38,347 nt of DNA, taken from NCBI RefSeq assembly GCF_002929555.1, contig NZ_PJJP01000014.1, forward strand, positions 1-38,347. The letters run 5' to 3'. This DNA comes from Cryobacterium sp. N22. Its GTDB lineage: Bacteria; Actinomycetota; Actinomycetes; Actinomycetales; Microbacteriaceae. Under the pieces are notes generated by a model. The model had not been told where the DNA came from and did not search any database. It worked only from the letters and a program-made list of their open reading frames with translations. Of the stretch, positions 1 through 7,955 are shown piece after piece (position 1 is the stretch's first letter; the number at the start of each line of letters is the position of its first letter). The position numbers and the translations under genes are program-made.

Positions 1-212
1 CGGGGGAAACAACTTGCCCATGAAACGCTCCTTAGATCAGAGCGTTGCTACGACCGTATGACTTTGCCCCGGAACGAAGGCCGGAAGTCCGCAAATGAAC
101 CGCGGCACGCCACGGATACCCCCGCCCGGGCCGGTTCAGTGCCGCTGCTAGGGTGTACCCCTGCGGCCGTCCCCTTCCGGACGGCGCATCAAATGGGGGA
201 TTTGAGAACACA
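1..212. other. Intergenic region upstream of first DUF805 gene
   Basis: No convincing coding sequence is seen here. A 7-bp inverted repeat (AACGCTC at 24-30, GAGCGTT at 40-46) with a 9-nt loop could be the end of a transcript entering from outside the window, but no T-run follows. The rest is GC-rich leader before the first gene. Confidence 0.5.
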
Positions 213-653
213 ATGTTGACTCCGCAAGCGGCCATCACGTCCGTTTTCCGTAACTACGCCACCCTGTCCGGGCGGGCGCCGCGCAGCGAGTTCTGGTGGT
301 TCACGCTGTTCCAGTTTGTGCTCTTCACCGTCGTGATGGTGCTCGGCGCTCTCGGCATCGGGAACTCGCCCGAGCCCGACACGATGCCCCCGTCGGTGGG
401 CATCGCCGTCGGTGTCGTCCTGGTCCTGGGACTGGCCTTCGTCATCCCGAGCATCACGCTCTACGTGCGCCGCCTGCACGATGCCGACTTCTCCGGCTGG
501 TTCTACTTCCTCGCCTGCATCCCGTACCTCGGCGTCATCGTGATGGTGGTCTTCGCACTGCTGCCCAGCCAGCCGGCCGGCGCCCGCTTCGACGCCGTGG
601 AAAACACCCCCAGCGCCATGCCGGCCTGGAACCCGAGCAAGACGCTCTCCTAA
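213..653 (+). CDS. DUF805 membrane protein, copy 1
   Basis: This is a 146-aa DUF805 inner-membrane protein; the family has no established biochemical function. Three hydrophobic segments are visible at about residues 30-48, 62-82 and 97-117. The family hallmarks are an N-terminal APRSEFWWF stretch (22-30) and RRLHDADFSGW (86-96) before the third helix. The start is placed at ATG 213 rather than the in-frame GTG at 153, because the second copy begins with the same MLTPxAAIxSVFR residues and a GGGGA lies upstream. It ends 13 bp before the next gene, so the two are probably co-transcribed. A paralogue lies at 1868-2305. The family call is firm; the role is unknown. Confidence 0.9.
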   Translation: MLTPQAAITSVFRNYATLSGRAPRSEFWWFTLFQFVLFTVVMVLGALGIGNSPEPDTMPPSVGIAVGVVLVLGLAFVIPSITLYVRRLHDADFSGWFYFLACIPYLGVIVMVVFALLPSQPAGARFDAVENTPSAMPAWNPSKTLS

Positions 654-666
654 GCCAGGGACTCGC

Positions 667-1575
667 ATGACAATTCTGCAAAAGGCCGTCACCCCGCAGC
701 TGAGCCACGCCTATCTCACCGCCGGCTGGGACCGGGTGTCCGGGTTTGTGGTCGAGGCGGCGACCGTCGCGTTCGCGACCACGCCTGCCCAGCTCTTCGA
801 CGTGCACGCCCTGGGCTTTCCGGGTTCGCCGTTCTCCCCTGACGACCCGTACGTCGACGTGATCCGGTTTCCGGCGCGGGCGAGCCTGCGGCTGGAAAAC
901 GCGGTCGGCGGCGTCGACCAGGCCACGCGGGCGCTCACCGGCGGCCCCTTCGTGGACCGGCCGCCGTTCACCGGCACAGGTTTTGCCCCGGTCGCCGGTC
1001 ATATCGTGCCGGTCTGGTGGATGCGGCACACCCGGCTGGTGCCCGACACCCACCTGGTGCGGGTGTTCGCCGACGGCAGCTCCACCGAGCTGGCCGTGTT
1101 CCCCAACATCGCCGACGGCTGGATGGTGGACGGCGCATCCGTGGGCCGCTCGACCCCGTTCTCGCGCTACATCGGCACCCTGGCCGAATGGAACGGCGTG
1201 CACCTGACCGCCGACGTGATCGACCAGGGCCGCCGTATCGTGCTGGCCACGCACTCGCAGCCCACCGACGAACGTTTCGTGCGCACCGGCCGCGGCATGT
1301 GGAAGTACGAGATCCCGTTCGATGAGGCCCAGGGTGTGCTCGAGCTCGACATGGAGGCGAACTGGAACGGCCTGAACCTGCGGATCGTCGACGAGTTCGC
1401 CGACACGGATGGCACCAAGCTCTTCCGTGGCTCCTACGTCGACCACAACGCGGACCTCGCCGAGGGGCTGCGGCTCGCCAAGGTGGATGCCGGGGTCTAC
1501 GAGATCACGGTGCCCGCCGCCAGCGTGCTCGACATCCGCACCTCCCAGCTGTCCCAGTCATCCTGGGCTGAGTAG
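667..1575 (+). CDS. Conserved hypothetical protein, 302 aa
   Basis: I do not recognise this protein. It is 302 aa, soluble (no signal peptide or membrane helix), and appears rich in beta-strand, with many short alternating polar/hydrophobic stretches and several Trp residues (for example VWW near 118 and EWNGVHL near 178). The ATG at 667 has AGGGA about 8 bp upstream. It lies 13 bp after DUF805 copy 1 and is followed by a tiny membrane protein and DUF805 copy 2, so it may act with these at the membrane. Ordinary high-GC codon use argues for a real gene. No catalytic motif was identified. Confidence 0.8.
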   Translation: MTILQKAVTPQLSHAYLTAGWDRVSGFVVEAATVAFATTPAQLFDVHALGFPGSPFSPDDPYVDVIRFPARASLRLENAVGGVDQATRALTGGPFVDRPPFTGTGFAPVAGHIVPVWWMRHTRLVPDTHLVRVFADGSSTELAVFPNIADGWMVDGASVGRSTPFSRYIGTLAEWNGVHLTADVIDQGRRIVLATHSQPTDERFVRTGRGMWKYEIPFDEAQGVLELDMEANWNGLNLRIVDEFADTDGTKLFRGSYVDHNADLAEGLRLAKVDAGVYEITVPAASVLDIRTSQLSQSSWAE

Positions 1576-1639
1576 CCCGCCCGATCGGAGCCGACCGACC
1601 GCACAGCCCGCGCCCGAGCGACAGCGCTAGAGTCGCCCC

Positions 1640-1780
1640 ATGGATGACGACGACTACGACGGCCGCCCGGTGGGCTTCATGGGCAAGCTCCGAAACTTCA
1701 AGGGGCTCACCTGGGTGCTGATCCTCTCCCTGGTCGCCATCACGGTCGGCGCAACGACGCTGCTGTTCCTCTTTCAGTAA
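1640..1780 (+). CDS. 46-aa single-pass membrane microprotein
   Basis: A small open frame starts at ATG 1640 and stops at TAA 1778-1780. The protein has an acidic N-terminus (MDDDDYDG), a short basic stretch (GKLRNFKG, about 15-22) and one hydrophobic helix at about 24-45 ending in LLFLFQ. This is the layout of a single-pass membrane protein with its N-terminus in the cytoplasm. A TAGAGT hexamer at 1629-1634 ends five bases before the ATG, as in leaderless actinobacterial genes. It sits between an unknown gene and a DUF805 gene. Function is unknown; transcription or mass-spectrometry data would settle whether it is expressed. Confidence 0.65.
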   Translation: MDDDDYDGRPVGFMGKLRNFKGLTWVLILSLVAITVGATTLLFLFQ

Positions 1781-1867
1781 GGCCCGTGGCCACCGGTACC
1801 CTAAGTGTGGGGGTGCAAGGCCTCTGTCGGCCTGCGCCGACTTCTTGAAGCCGACGAAAGAGACCCC

Positions 1868-2305
1868 ATGCTGACACCCGCCGCGGCGATTGCCTCCGTG
1901 TTCCGTAAGTACGCCGACTTCACCGGCCGGGCTCCGCGCAGCGAGTACTGGTGGTTCGGGCTGCTTCTCTGGGTCGTGTTCGGGGCGCTGTCGCTGATGC
2001 AGCTGATCCCGACCGGCATCGACCGGAACGGGTACCCCTCGCACAACTTCGAGGTCGTCTTCATGCTGCTGGCCCCGATCATCGCGATCGGCGTGCTGCT
2101 GCCCAGCCTCGCGGTGCTCGTGCGCCGGTTGCACGACGCCAACTTCTCCGGCTGGTTCGCGCTTCTGGGCCTGATCCCGGGCGTGGGAGCCGTCATCCTG
2201 CTGGTCTTCACGTTGATGCCCAGCAACGCCGCCGGTGCCCGGTTCGACGTGACCCGGCAGCCGAAGGCCCCCGGACTCTCCTTCCAGGGCTCGGGCCTGC
2301 GCTAA
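1868..2305 (+). CDS. DUF805 membrane protein, copy 2
   Basis: This 145-aa DUF805 protein is paralogous to the one at 213-653. The two share the N-terminus (MLTPxAAIxSVFRxYA), GRAPRSExWWF at 20-30, RRLHDAxFSGW at 86-96 and a GARFD motif after the last helix. Three membrane segments lie at about 30-48, 62-83 and 97-117. ATG 1868 is chosen over the in-frame GTG at 1805 by alignment to copy 1 and a GAAAGAGA stretch 5-12 bp upstream. The two copies have diverged strongly in the loop at 48-62, so this is not a recent duplication. Function unknown. Confidence 0.9.
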   Translation: MLTPAAAIASVFRKYADFTGRAPRSEYWWFGLLLWVVFGALSLMQLIPTGIDRNGYPSHNFEVVFMLLAPIIAIGVLLPSLAVLVRRLHDANFSGWFALLGLIPGVGAVILLVFTLMPSNAAGARFDVTRQPKAPGLSFQGSGLR

Positions 2306-2380
2306 CCCCCTGCCGGGACGCGGATGCGGGATGATCTCCCTATCGAGCGGGACCATCCGGTAGACGAAAGCGGTGCGCGC

Positions 2381-3754
2381 ATGATCAACGGAGACGTCTC
2401 CTTCTGGTGGAACCAGATCGGCCGCCCGGCCCCGCGTGCACCGCTGCCCGGCTCCACCCGCGCCGACGTGTGCATCGTGGGCGCCGGCTACACCGGCCTG
2501 TGGGCCGCGTACTACCTCAAGAAGGCCGCCCCACAGCTGCGCATCGTGATCCTGGAGCAACGTTTCGCCGGCTACGGCGCCTCCGGCCGCAACGGCGGCT
2601 GGCTCACCAACTCGGTCACCGGCGGGCGCGAGCAGTACCTGCGGAGCCACGGCCGGGAGGCCGCCGCTGACTTCCAGACCGCCATGAACGACACCGTCGA
2701 CGAGGTGATCAGGGTCGCGGCCCTCGAGGGCATCGACGCCGACATCGCCAAGGGCGGCGAGTTCACCGTCGCCTACGACCGGCCGCAGCAGCGGCGGCTC
2801 GAGGCCGCGGTGCGCGCCGAGCAGGCCTGGCCGCACACAGATGTCGACCTGCTCAGCGCCGCCGACGCCGCCGGGCGCATCAACGTCGCCGGCAGCACCG
2901 GGGCGATGTGGCACCCGCACTGCGCGCGCATCCAGCCGGCCAAGCTGGTGGCCGGGCTCACCCGCGCCGTCCTGGCGCTGGGCGTGGAGATCTACGACGA
3001 CACCCGGGTGAGCGAGATCACCCCGCACACCGCCCGCACCCCGCACGGTACCGTGCAGGCCGAGTTCATCGTGCGCGCCACCGAAGGCTTCACCGCCGGG
3101 CTGGCCGGCCTGCACCGGGCCTGGCTGCCGATGAACTCCTCGCTGATCGTGACCGAACCGCTGGGCGCCGCCGTGTGGGCCGGCATCGGCTGGGACGACC
3201 GGGCCACCCTGGGCGACATGGCGCACGCGTACATGTACGCGCAGCGCACCAGGGATGACCGCATCGCCATCGGCGGCCGCGGGGTGCCGTACCGGTTCGG
3301 CTCGCAAACCGACTCCGACGGCCAGACCCCGGCGAGCACCGTGGAGCAGCTCACCGGCATCCTGCACAGGTTCTTCCCCGGCACGGCGGATGCGGCCATC
3401 GCGCACGCCTGGAGTGGCGTGCTGGGTGTTCCCCGCGACTGGGCCGCGACGGTGGGCCTCGACCCGCAGACCGGTCTGGCCTGGGCGGGCGGTTACGTGG
3501 GCACCGGGGTGGCCACGACCAACCTGGCCGGCCGCACGCTCACCGACCTCATCCTCGGCCGGGAGAGTGCGCTGACAGCGCTGCCCTGGGTGAACCACCG
3601 GGTGCGCAACTGGGAGCCAGAGCCGCTGCGCTGGCTGGCCGTGACCGCCCTGTACCAGGCCTACACACGCGCCGACCGGGCCGAGCTCACCCGTCGCCGC
3701 AGCACCTCACCCCTGGCGACCCTGGCCGACAGGGTCTCCGGCCGCGGCCACTAG
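2381..3754 (+). CDS. FAD-dependent oxidoreductase, DAO / PuuB-OrdL type
   Basis: This 457-aa flavoprotein belongs to the glycine/D-amino-acid oxidase (DAO) superfamily and most resembles gamma-glutamylputrescine oxidase-like enzymes, which oxidise an amine or amino acid with FAD and O2. The dinucleotide-binding motif is VCIVGAGYTGLWAA (30-43), followed by GYGASGRNGGW, typical of the PuuB/OrdL branch. The C-terminal FAD-contact region WAGGYVGTGVATTNLAG is present. ATG 2381 is preferred to ATG 2324 because the family begins just before the conserved FWW segment. No polyamine genes are nearby, so the substrate cannot be assigned from context. Confidence 0.85.
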   Translation: MINGDVSFWWNQIGRPAPRAPLPGSTRADVCIVGAGYTGLWAAYYLKKAAPQLRIVILEQRFAGYGASGRNGGWLTNSVTGGREQYLRSHGREAAADFQTAMNDTVDEVIRVAALEGIDADIAKGGEFTVAYDRPQQRRLEAAVRAEQAWPHTDVDLLSAADAAGRINVAGSTGAMWHPHCARIQPAKLVAGLTRAVLALGVEIYDDTRVSEITPHTARTPHGTVQAEFIVRATEGFTAGLAGLHRAWLPMNSSLIVTEPLGAAVWAGIGWDDRATLGDMAHAYMYAQRTRDDRIAIGGRGVPYRFGSQTDSDGQTPASTVEQLTGILHRFFPGTADAAIAHAWSGVLGVPRDWAATVGLDPQTGLAWAGGYVGTGVATTNLAGRTLTDLILGRESALTALPWVNHRVRNWEPEPLRWLAVTALYQAYTRADRAELTRRRSTSPLATLADRVSGRGH

Positions 3755-3824
3755 CCCGGCGCGCCCGCGCGTCCGCCCGCACCGGACCCTCGATTCGGTC
3801 GCCGTCCTGTGGTGTACTCATGGC

Positions 3825-4598
3825 ATGAGCGTTGACGAGCAGAGTGTGACCGAGGCCTACCGGCTGGCCACCATCGCCGCGGCGTCGGCCGCGGTGACGG
3901 TGCGGGCAGCGGAACCGCGGGACCTCGACGGCATCATCGGCATCTTCGAACGCACCTGGGGGGTGGGCCGCAGCCCCGACCGGGCGATGCTGCTTGCGCT
4001 CGACTTCGCGGGGAACACGGTGCTGCTGGCCGCCCAGAACGGCAAGCCGGTCGGCGCCACGCTCGGGTTCCTGGGCTGGACCGACGGGGTGCACCTGCAC
4101 TCGCACATGGCCGCGGTGGTGCCGTGGCACCGCGGCGGCGGCGTGGGCTACGCCCTCAAACTCTTTCAGCGTGCGCTGTGCCTCGAGCAGGGCATCACCG
4201 AGATGCGCTGGACCTTCGACCCGCTGATCCGCCGCAACGCGCACTTCAACCTGGTCAAGCTCGGGGCCGAGGTGACCGGGTTCCTACCTGACTTCTACGG
4301 CCGGCTCGACGACGTCATCTCGGGAAGCGACCGCAGCGACAGGTTTCAGGTGCGCTGGAGCCTGGACTCCCCGCGGGTGCTGCGCGCGCTCGCCGGGGGA
4401 CCCGCCCGGGACTGGACCGCCGTGACCAGCTGGCCGCTCGATGTGGATTTCGAGCAGTTGCGGGCCGACGACCCTGTCGGCGCCGCCCGCCGCCGGGAGG
4501 AATCCAGGCTGGTCTTCGCCGAGGCGCTCGCCCGCAATCTCCGGCCGGAGCTGACGGCGGACAACGACTACGTCTTCACCAGCGACGCTCTCGGTTAG
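3825..4598 (+). CDS. GNAT-superfamily acetyltransferase, COG3375 type
   Basis: This 257-aa protein matches the COG3375 group of predicted GNAT acetyltransferases. The acetyl-CoA loop region VVPWHRGGGVGYALK (about 103-117) is followed by the group's signature MRWTFDPLIRRNAHFN and LGAxVTxFxPDFYG. COG3375 proteins carry an extra C-terminal region of about 100 aa, seen here from about 165. The acetyl acceptor is unknown. The ATG at 3825 has no clear Shine-Dalgarno; a TGTACT hexamer at 3813-3818 would fit a leaderless transcript. The gene stands alone between the oxidoreductase and a convergent membrane protein. Confidence 0.85.
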   Translation: MSVDEQSVTEAYRLATIAAASAAVTVRAAEPRDLDGIIGIFERTWGVGRSPDRAMLLALDFAGNTVLLAAQNGKPVGATLGFLGWTDGVHLHSHMAAVVPWHRGGGVGYALKLFQRALCLEQGITEMRWTFDPLIRRNAHFNLVKLGAEVTGFLPDFYGRLDDVISGSDRSDRFQVRWSLDSPRVLRALAGGPARDWTAVTSWPLDVDFEQLRADDPVGAARRREESRLVFAEALARNLRPELTADNDYVFTSDALG

Positions 4599-4630
4599 GA
4601 GTCCGGCCTTCTCCGCTCAGGACCGCGGCG

Positions 4631-5221
4631 TCACTGGCCGAGGTCGACGCCCGAGTCGAGGTCCTGCGGCGTCCGGCCGGTGATCCGGCGCTCGAACCAG
4701 TACAGGAGTTCGGGGCGCAGCCGGTTGAGCTCGGTGAGTGTCATCGGGTCCGGCACCCGCACCACGGGGGCGCCCAGCTCGTCGGCGACGGTATCCATGG
4801 CGCCGCGGGAGTAGAACTGTCCGCGCATCCGCACCAGGAGCTGACCGTCGGCGCCGGTCACGAAAAGCTGCGGGTGGGTGTCGATGGCGCCGCTCTGGTA
4901 GAGCTCGAGCACCACGACGCTGGCGACCTGCTCCACCGGAAAACTCGTCACCTGGCCGAAAAAGCCCCGTTCGGAGACGCCGGTGTCGTCCACCCAGACG
5001 CAGGTGCGCAGAAAACCGACGATGCCCACGGTGGCCCCGAGCATCACCAACAGCTGCACGATGAGGACCGGCATCCACTCACCGAGGGGGATGGTGAGCC
5101 AGTAGAGCACGGCAAAAACCGGCGCGAAGAAGGCCAGGATCGACAGGGTCGTCTGACGGAGCAAATGCCCGTGCGGTCGCAGCACTTGCGCACGCAAGGC
5201 CGTACCCGTGATTTTGCCCAC
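4631..5221 (-). CDS. Two-helix membrane protein with PH-like domain
   Basis: This 196-aa protein has two membrane helices at about 24-44 and 50-70. A beta-rich C-terminal part resembles bacterial PH-like domains: CVWVDDTGVSERGFFG, then strands ending in LLVRMRGQFYSRGAM. It ends in a hydrophilic tail. The start is GTG at 5221, with GGAGGGG about 10 bp upstream. It is convergent with the GNAT gene and divergent from ktrB, sharing a 145-bp intergenic region with it. I cannot name the family; the PH-like reading rests on the fold pattern and is an inference. Confidence 0.75.
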   Translation of the reverse strand: MGKITGTALRAQVLRPHGHLLRQTTLSILAFFAPVFAVLYWLTIPLGEWMPVLIVQLLVMLGATVGIVGFLRTCVWVDDTGVSERGFFGQVTSFPVEQVASVVVLELYQSGAIDTHPQLFVTGADGQLLVRMRGQFYSRGAMDTVADELGAPVVRVPDPMTLTELNRLRPELLYWFERRITGRTPQDLDSGVDLGQ

Positions 5222-5366
5222 CCTCGTGTCCCCTCCCCCCGGTGTAGTACCGAGTATGCCCCATGCCCGGGCAACCTAGTAGACACCGTTCGGGGGCCAC
5301 TGCGTGGCACGACAGGCCGAAGACCCGCAGGCGACCGGGGCCGCCCAGTCGTCGTAGAGTGACACA

Positions 5367-6734
5367 GTGAACTCGCGGGCGATGACGGGGCCGGGCCTGG
5401 GCCGGCCGAAATTCCGCCTGCACCCCGCCCAAACGGTGGCCGCGGGCTTCGCCCTCACCATCCTGCTCGGGGCCGGACTTCTCTCGCTGCCGATCGCCAA
5501 GGTCGGCCCCGGCGGCGCGTCGTTCGCGGAGGCGATCTTCACCGCCACCTCCGCGGTCTGCGTGACCGGGCTCACCGTGGTCGACACGGCCACCTTCTGG
5601 ACCCCGTTCGGACAGGTGGTGATCCTGCTCCTCATCCAGATCGGCGGGTTCGGTGTGATGACCTTCGCGTCGGTGATCGGCCTGGCCGTGGTGCGACGGC
5701 TGTCGTTGCGCTCCCGCGTCACCGCCGCATCCGAGGTGCGCAGTGTGGGCCTCGAGGACGTCAAGGGTCTCGTGCTCGGTGTGGTCACCATCTCGCTGAT
5801 CGTGGAAGGTGTCGTGGCGGTGCTGCTCAGCCTGCGGTTTCTGTTCGGCTACGGCGAGCCGGTCGGCCAGGCCATCTGGTTCGGCGTGTTCCACTCGGTG
5901 TCATCGTTCAACAACGCCGGCTTCGCGCTGTTCAGCGACAACCTGATCGGCTACGCCGTCGACCCGTTCATCTGCCTGCCGATCGCGGCCGCCGTGATCC
6001 TGGGCGGGCTGGGCTTCCCGGTCATCGTGCAACTGCGAAAGCACCTGCGGTCGCCGCTGCTGTGGACCATGAACACCCGCATCGTACTCGCCGGTACCGT
6101 CACCCTGCTGGTGGCCGGCACGGTGTACATCACCGCCGTCGAGTGGTCCAACCCAGCCACGCTCGGCCCGATGGACTGGCCGGCGAAGATCCTGGTCGGC
6201 TTCTTCCAGTCGGTGCAGACCCGCACCGCCGGCTTCAACAGCGTCGACATCGGGGCGATGGACTCCGCCAGCCTGCTCGGCATGGATGTGCTGATGTTCA
6301 TCGGCGGCGGGCCGGCCGGCACCGCCGGCGGCATCAAGATCACCACCTTCGCGGTGCTGTACTTCATTCTCGTCGCCGAGATCCGCGGTGACGGGGTGGT
6401 GAACGTGTTCGGCAAGCGGCTGTCCAGGGCCGTGCACCGACAGGCCATCTCGGTGGTGCTCCTGGCCGTGTTCGTGGTCGTCGCGTCGACGGCCGTGCTG
6501 ATGGTTCTCACCGACCTCACCCTCGACGTGCTGCTGTTCGAGGCGGTCTCGGCGTTCGGCACCGTCGGGCTGTCCACCGGCATCACCGCGAGCCTGCCGC
6601 CGGCCGGTCAGGTCATCCTGATCCTGCTGATGTTCATCGGCCGGCTCGGCCCGATCACCTTCGCCTCCGCCCTCGCCCTGCGCGAGCACCCCGTCACGTA
6701 CGAACTCCCGAAGGAGAGGCCCATCATTGGCTAA
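5367..6734 (+). CDS. ktrB: Potassium uptake translocation subunit KtrB/TrkH family
   Basis: This 455-aa membrane protein is the ion-conducting subunit of a Ktr/Trk K+ uptake system. All four pore-loop repeats with the selectivity-filter glycine are visible: TSAVCVTGLT (61-70), FHSVSSFNNAGF (about 174-185), VQTRTAGFN (about 283-291) and FGTVGLSTG (about 396-404). A glycine-rich intramembrane loop, GGGPAGTAGGIK, follows the third filter. The GTG start at 5367 lies six bases after TAGAGT (5355-5360), suggesting leaderless transcription. The end overlaps the regulatory subunit gene by 8 nt, so both are coupled. No c-di-AMP riboswitch is recognisable in the short upstream gap. Confidence 0.95.
   Translation: MNSRAMTGPGLGRPKFRLHPAQTVAAGFALTILLGAGLLSLPIAKVGPGGASFAEAIFTATSAVCVTGLTVVDTATFWTPFGQVVILLLIQIGGFGVMTFASVIGLAVVRRLSLRSRVTAASEVRSVGLEDVKGLVLGVVTISLIVEGVVAVLLSLRFLFGYGEPVGQAIWFGVFHSVSSFNNAGFALFSDNLIGYAVDPFICLPIAAAVILGGLGFPVIVQLRKHLRSPLLWTMNTRIVLAGTVTLLVAGTVYITAVEWSNPATLGPMDWPAKILVGFFQSVQTRTAGFNSVDIGAMDSASLLGMDVLMFIGGGPAGTAGGIKITTFAVLYFILVAEIRGDGVVNVFGKRLSRAVHRQAISVVLLAVFVVVASTAVLMVLTDLTLDVLLFEAVSAFGTVGLSTGITASLPPAGQVILILLMFIGRLGPITFASALALREHPVTYELPKERPIIG
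6711..6719 (+). promoter_or_regulatory. Strong RBS that selects the TTG start of ktrA
   Basis: AAGGAGAGG lies inside the 3' end of ktrB, seven bases before a TTG at 6727. This nearly perfect Shine-Dalgarno supports TTG as the ktrA start, although the codon overlaps the ktrB stop region. Confidence 0.8.
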
Positions 6735-7440
6735 ATTCAGGTCGTCATCGTTTTCACTGTTCGGCCAGCGGCAGACCGCCCGCCTGAACGAGGAGTCCTC
6801 CGTGGTGGTCATCGGCCTCGGCCGGTTCGGCAGCGCCCTCGCACTGGAGCTGATGGCCAGCGGCACCGAGGTGCTCGGCATCGACGGCGACGAGGAGATC
6901 GTGCAGGCGCACAACCGGCTGCTCACCCACGTGGTGCGGGCAGACTCCACCAAGGAAGAGACCCTACGGCAACTGTCGGTGCCGGAGTTCAGCAGCGTCG
7001 TGGTCGCCATCGGCAGCGACATCCAGGCGAACATCCTCACGGCGTCGCTGCTGATCAAGCTGGGCATCCCCAACATCTGGGCCAAGGCGGTGAGCGAACC
7101 GCACGGCGAGATCCTGCGCCAGCTGGGCGTCAAGCACGTGATCTCCCCGGAGAAGGACATGGGCAAACGCGTCGCTCACCTGGTGCGCGGGGTGATGCAG
7201 GACTACATCGACATCGGTGAGGACTTCGCCCTGGTCAAGACCGCCCCGCCCCAGGAGATCCTCGGCAAACCGCTGAGCGAGACCAAGGTGCGCACGGTGC
7301 ACGGGGTCACGGTCACCGCGTTCTACCGGGCCGGCCAGGGGTGGAGCTACGCCACCATGGAGACCGTGGTTCTCGACGGCGACATCATCCTGGTCGCCGG
7401 TCAGACCGAGCGCGTCGAGTCGTTCAGTCGGCTGCCGTGA
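6727..7440 (+). CDS. ktrA: Potassium uptake regulatory subunit KtrA (RCK protein)
   Basis: This 237-aa cytoplasmic protein is the gating partner of KtrB. An RCK_N Rossmann domain starts with VVVIGLGRFGSALA and has an acidic residue ending strand 2 (GTEVLGID), the pattern that binds ATP/ADP or NAD(H). An RCK_C (TrkA-C) domain follows from about 155 and carries KTAPPQEILGKPLSETKVR. The TTG start at 6727 is set by a strong RBS at 6711-6719 and gives an 8-nt overlap with ktrB. The stop overlaps the GTG of the next small gene (GTGA), so three proteins are translationally linked. Confidence 0.93.
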   Translation: MAKFRSSSFSLFGQRQTARLNEESSVVVIGLGRFGSALALELMASGTEVLGIDGDEEIVQAHNRLLTHVVRADSTKEETLRQLSVPEFSSVVVAIGSDIQANILTASLLIKLGIPNIWAKAVSEPHGEILRQLGVKHVISPEKDMGKRVAHLVRGVMQDYIDIGEDFALVKTAPPQEILGKPLSETKVRTVHGVTVTAFYRAGQGWSYATMETVVLDGDIILVAGQTERVESFSRLP

Positions 7441-7673
7441 CGGGCCCCGTCGAGTTCCTCACCGGCGCTGCCCTGGGCACCCGGGTGGTGGTGCGCACCC
7501 GCATCGCCGACGGCTACACGGATGCCCTCGGCTACCTGCGCTCCTGCGACACCACGCACTGCACCGTGGAGACCAAACGCGGCACAGTGTCGCTGGCGCT
7601 CGCCGAGGTCGTCGCCGCCAAAGAGGTACCGCCGCCCCCGCAGCCTCGCCCCCGCCGTCACGTCGGCGACTAG
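7437..7673 (+). CDS. Stand-alone SH3-like domain, Rv0428c N-terminal type
   Basis: This 78-aa protein starts at GTG 7437, inside the ktrA stop (GTGA). The sequence GTRVVVRTRIADGYTDALG, then THCTVETKRGTVSLA and the end motif VVAAKEVPPPP, matches the SH3-like N-terminal domain found before the GNAT domain in the mycobacterial Rv0428c acetyltransferase family. Here only the small beta-barrel is encoded; no acetyltransferase frame follows, only repeats. It could be a domain split from its enzyme or a genuine small partner. The assignment rests on recognised sequence pattern, not on a search. Confidence 0.75.
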   Translation: MTGPVEFLTGAALGTRVVVRTRIADGYTDALGYLRSCDTTHCTVETKRGTVSLALAEVVAAKEVPPPPQPRPRRHVGD

Positions 7674-7704
7674 TTCTACGCGCCGCCCGGTGCCCTGCCC
7701 ACGG

Positions 7705-7955
7705 CGTTGGTTGAGCTTGTCGAAACCTGGGGACGTGCTTGTGGGTCGCGCCCGCCTCGCTGGTTGAGCTTGTCGAAACCCGGTGACGTGCCTGCGAGAG
7801 AGTCAGCGCGTTTCCGAGTTCGTCTCGCGGGGTCTCGACAAGCTCGACCAACGGACCGGGCTCGACCACGGACCGGGCTCGACCAACGGACGGGGCGCTA
7901 CCAGCGGAAGGGTCGCGATCAGCGGACGGGTCGCTGTCCGCAGGCTGGCTGCCCC
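7705..7955. repeat. Interspersed GGTCGAGCTTGTCGAGACC repeat cluster, locus 1
   Basis: Two direct copies of a 19-bp core in the GGTTGAGCTTGTCGAAACC version lie at 7709-7727 and 7762-7780, each with a downstream GACGTGCYTG tail. An inverted copy, GGTCTCGACAAGCTCGACC, is at 7831-7849. It is followed by degenerate short tandem units containing CGGACCGGGCTCGACCA (about 7851-7955). The cluster fills the gap between the convergent SH3 and sigma-factor genes, so it may also end both transcripts. No gene was found in it. Confidence 0.85.

Noticed and set aside
7705..7850. CRISPR-like array from the spaced 19-bp repeats
   Set aside because: Only two direct copies, with related rather than unique spacers, an inverted third copy and no cas genes.
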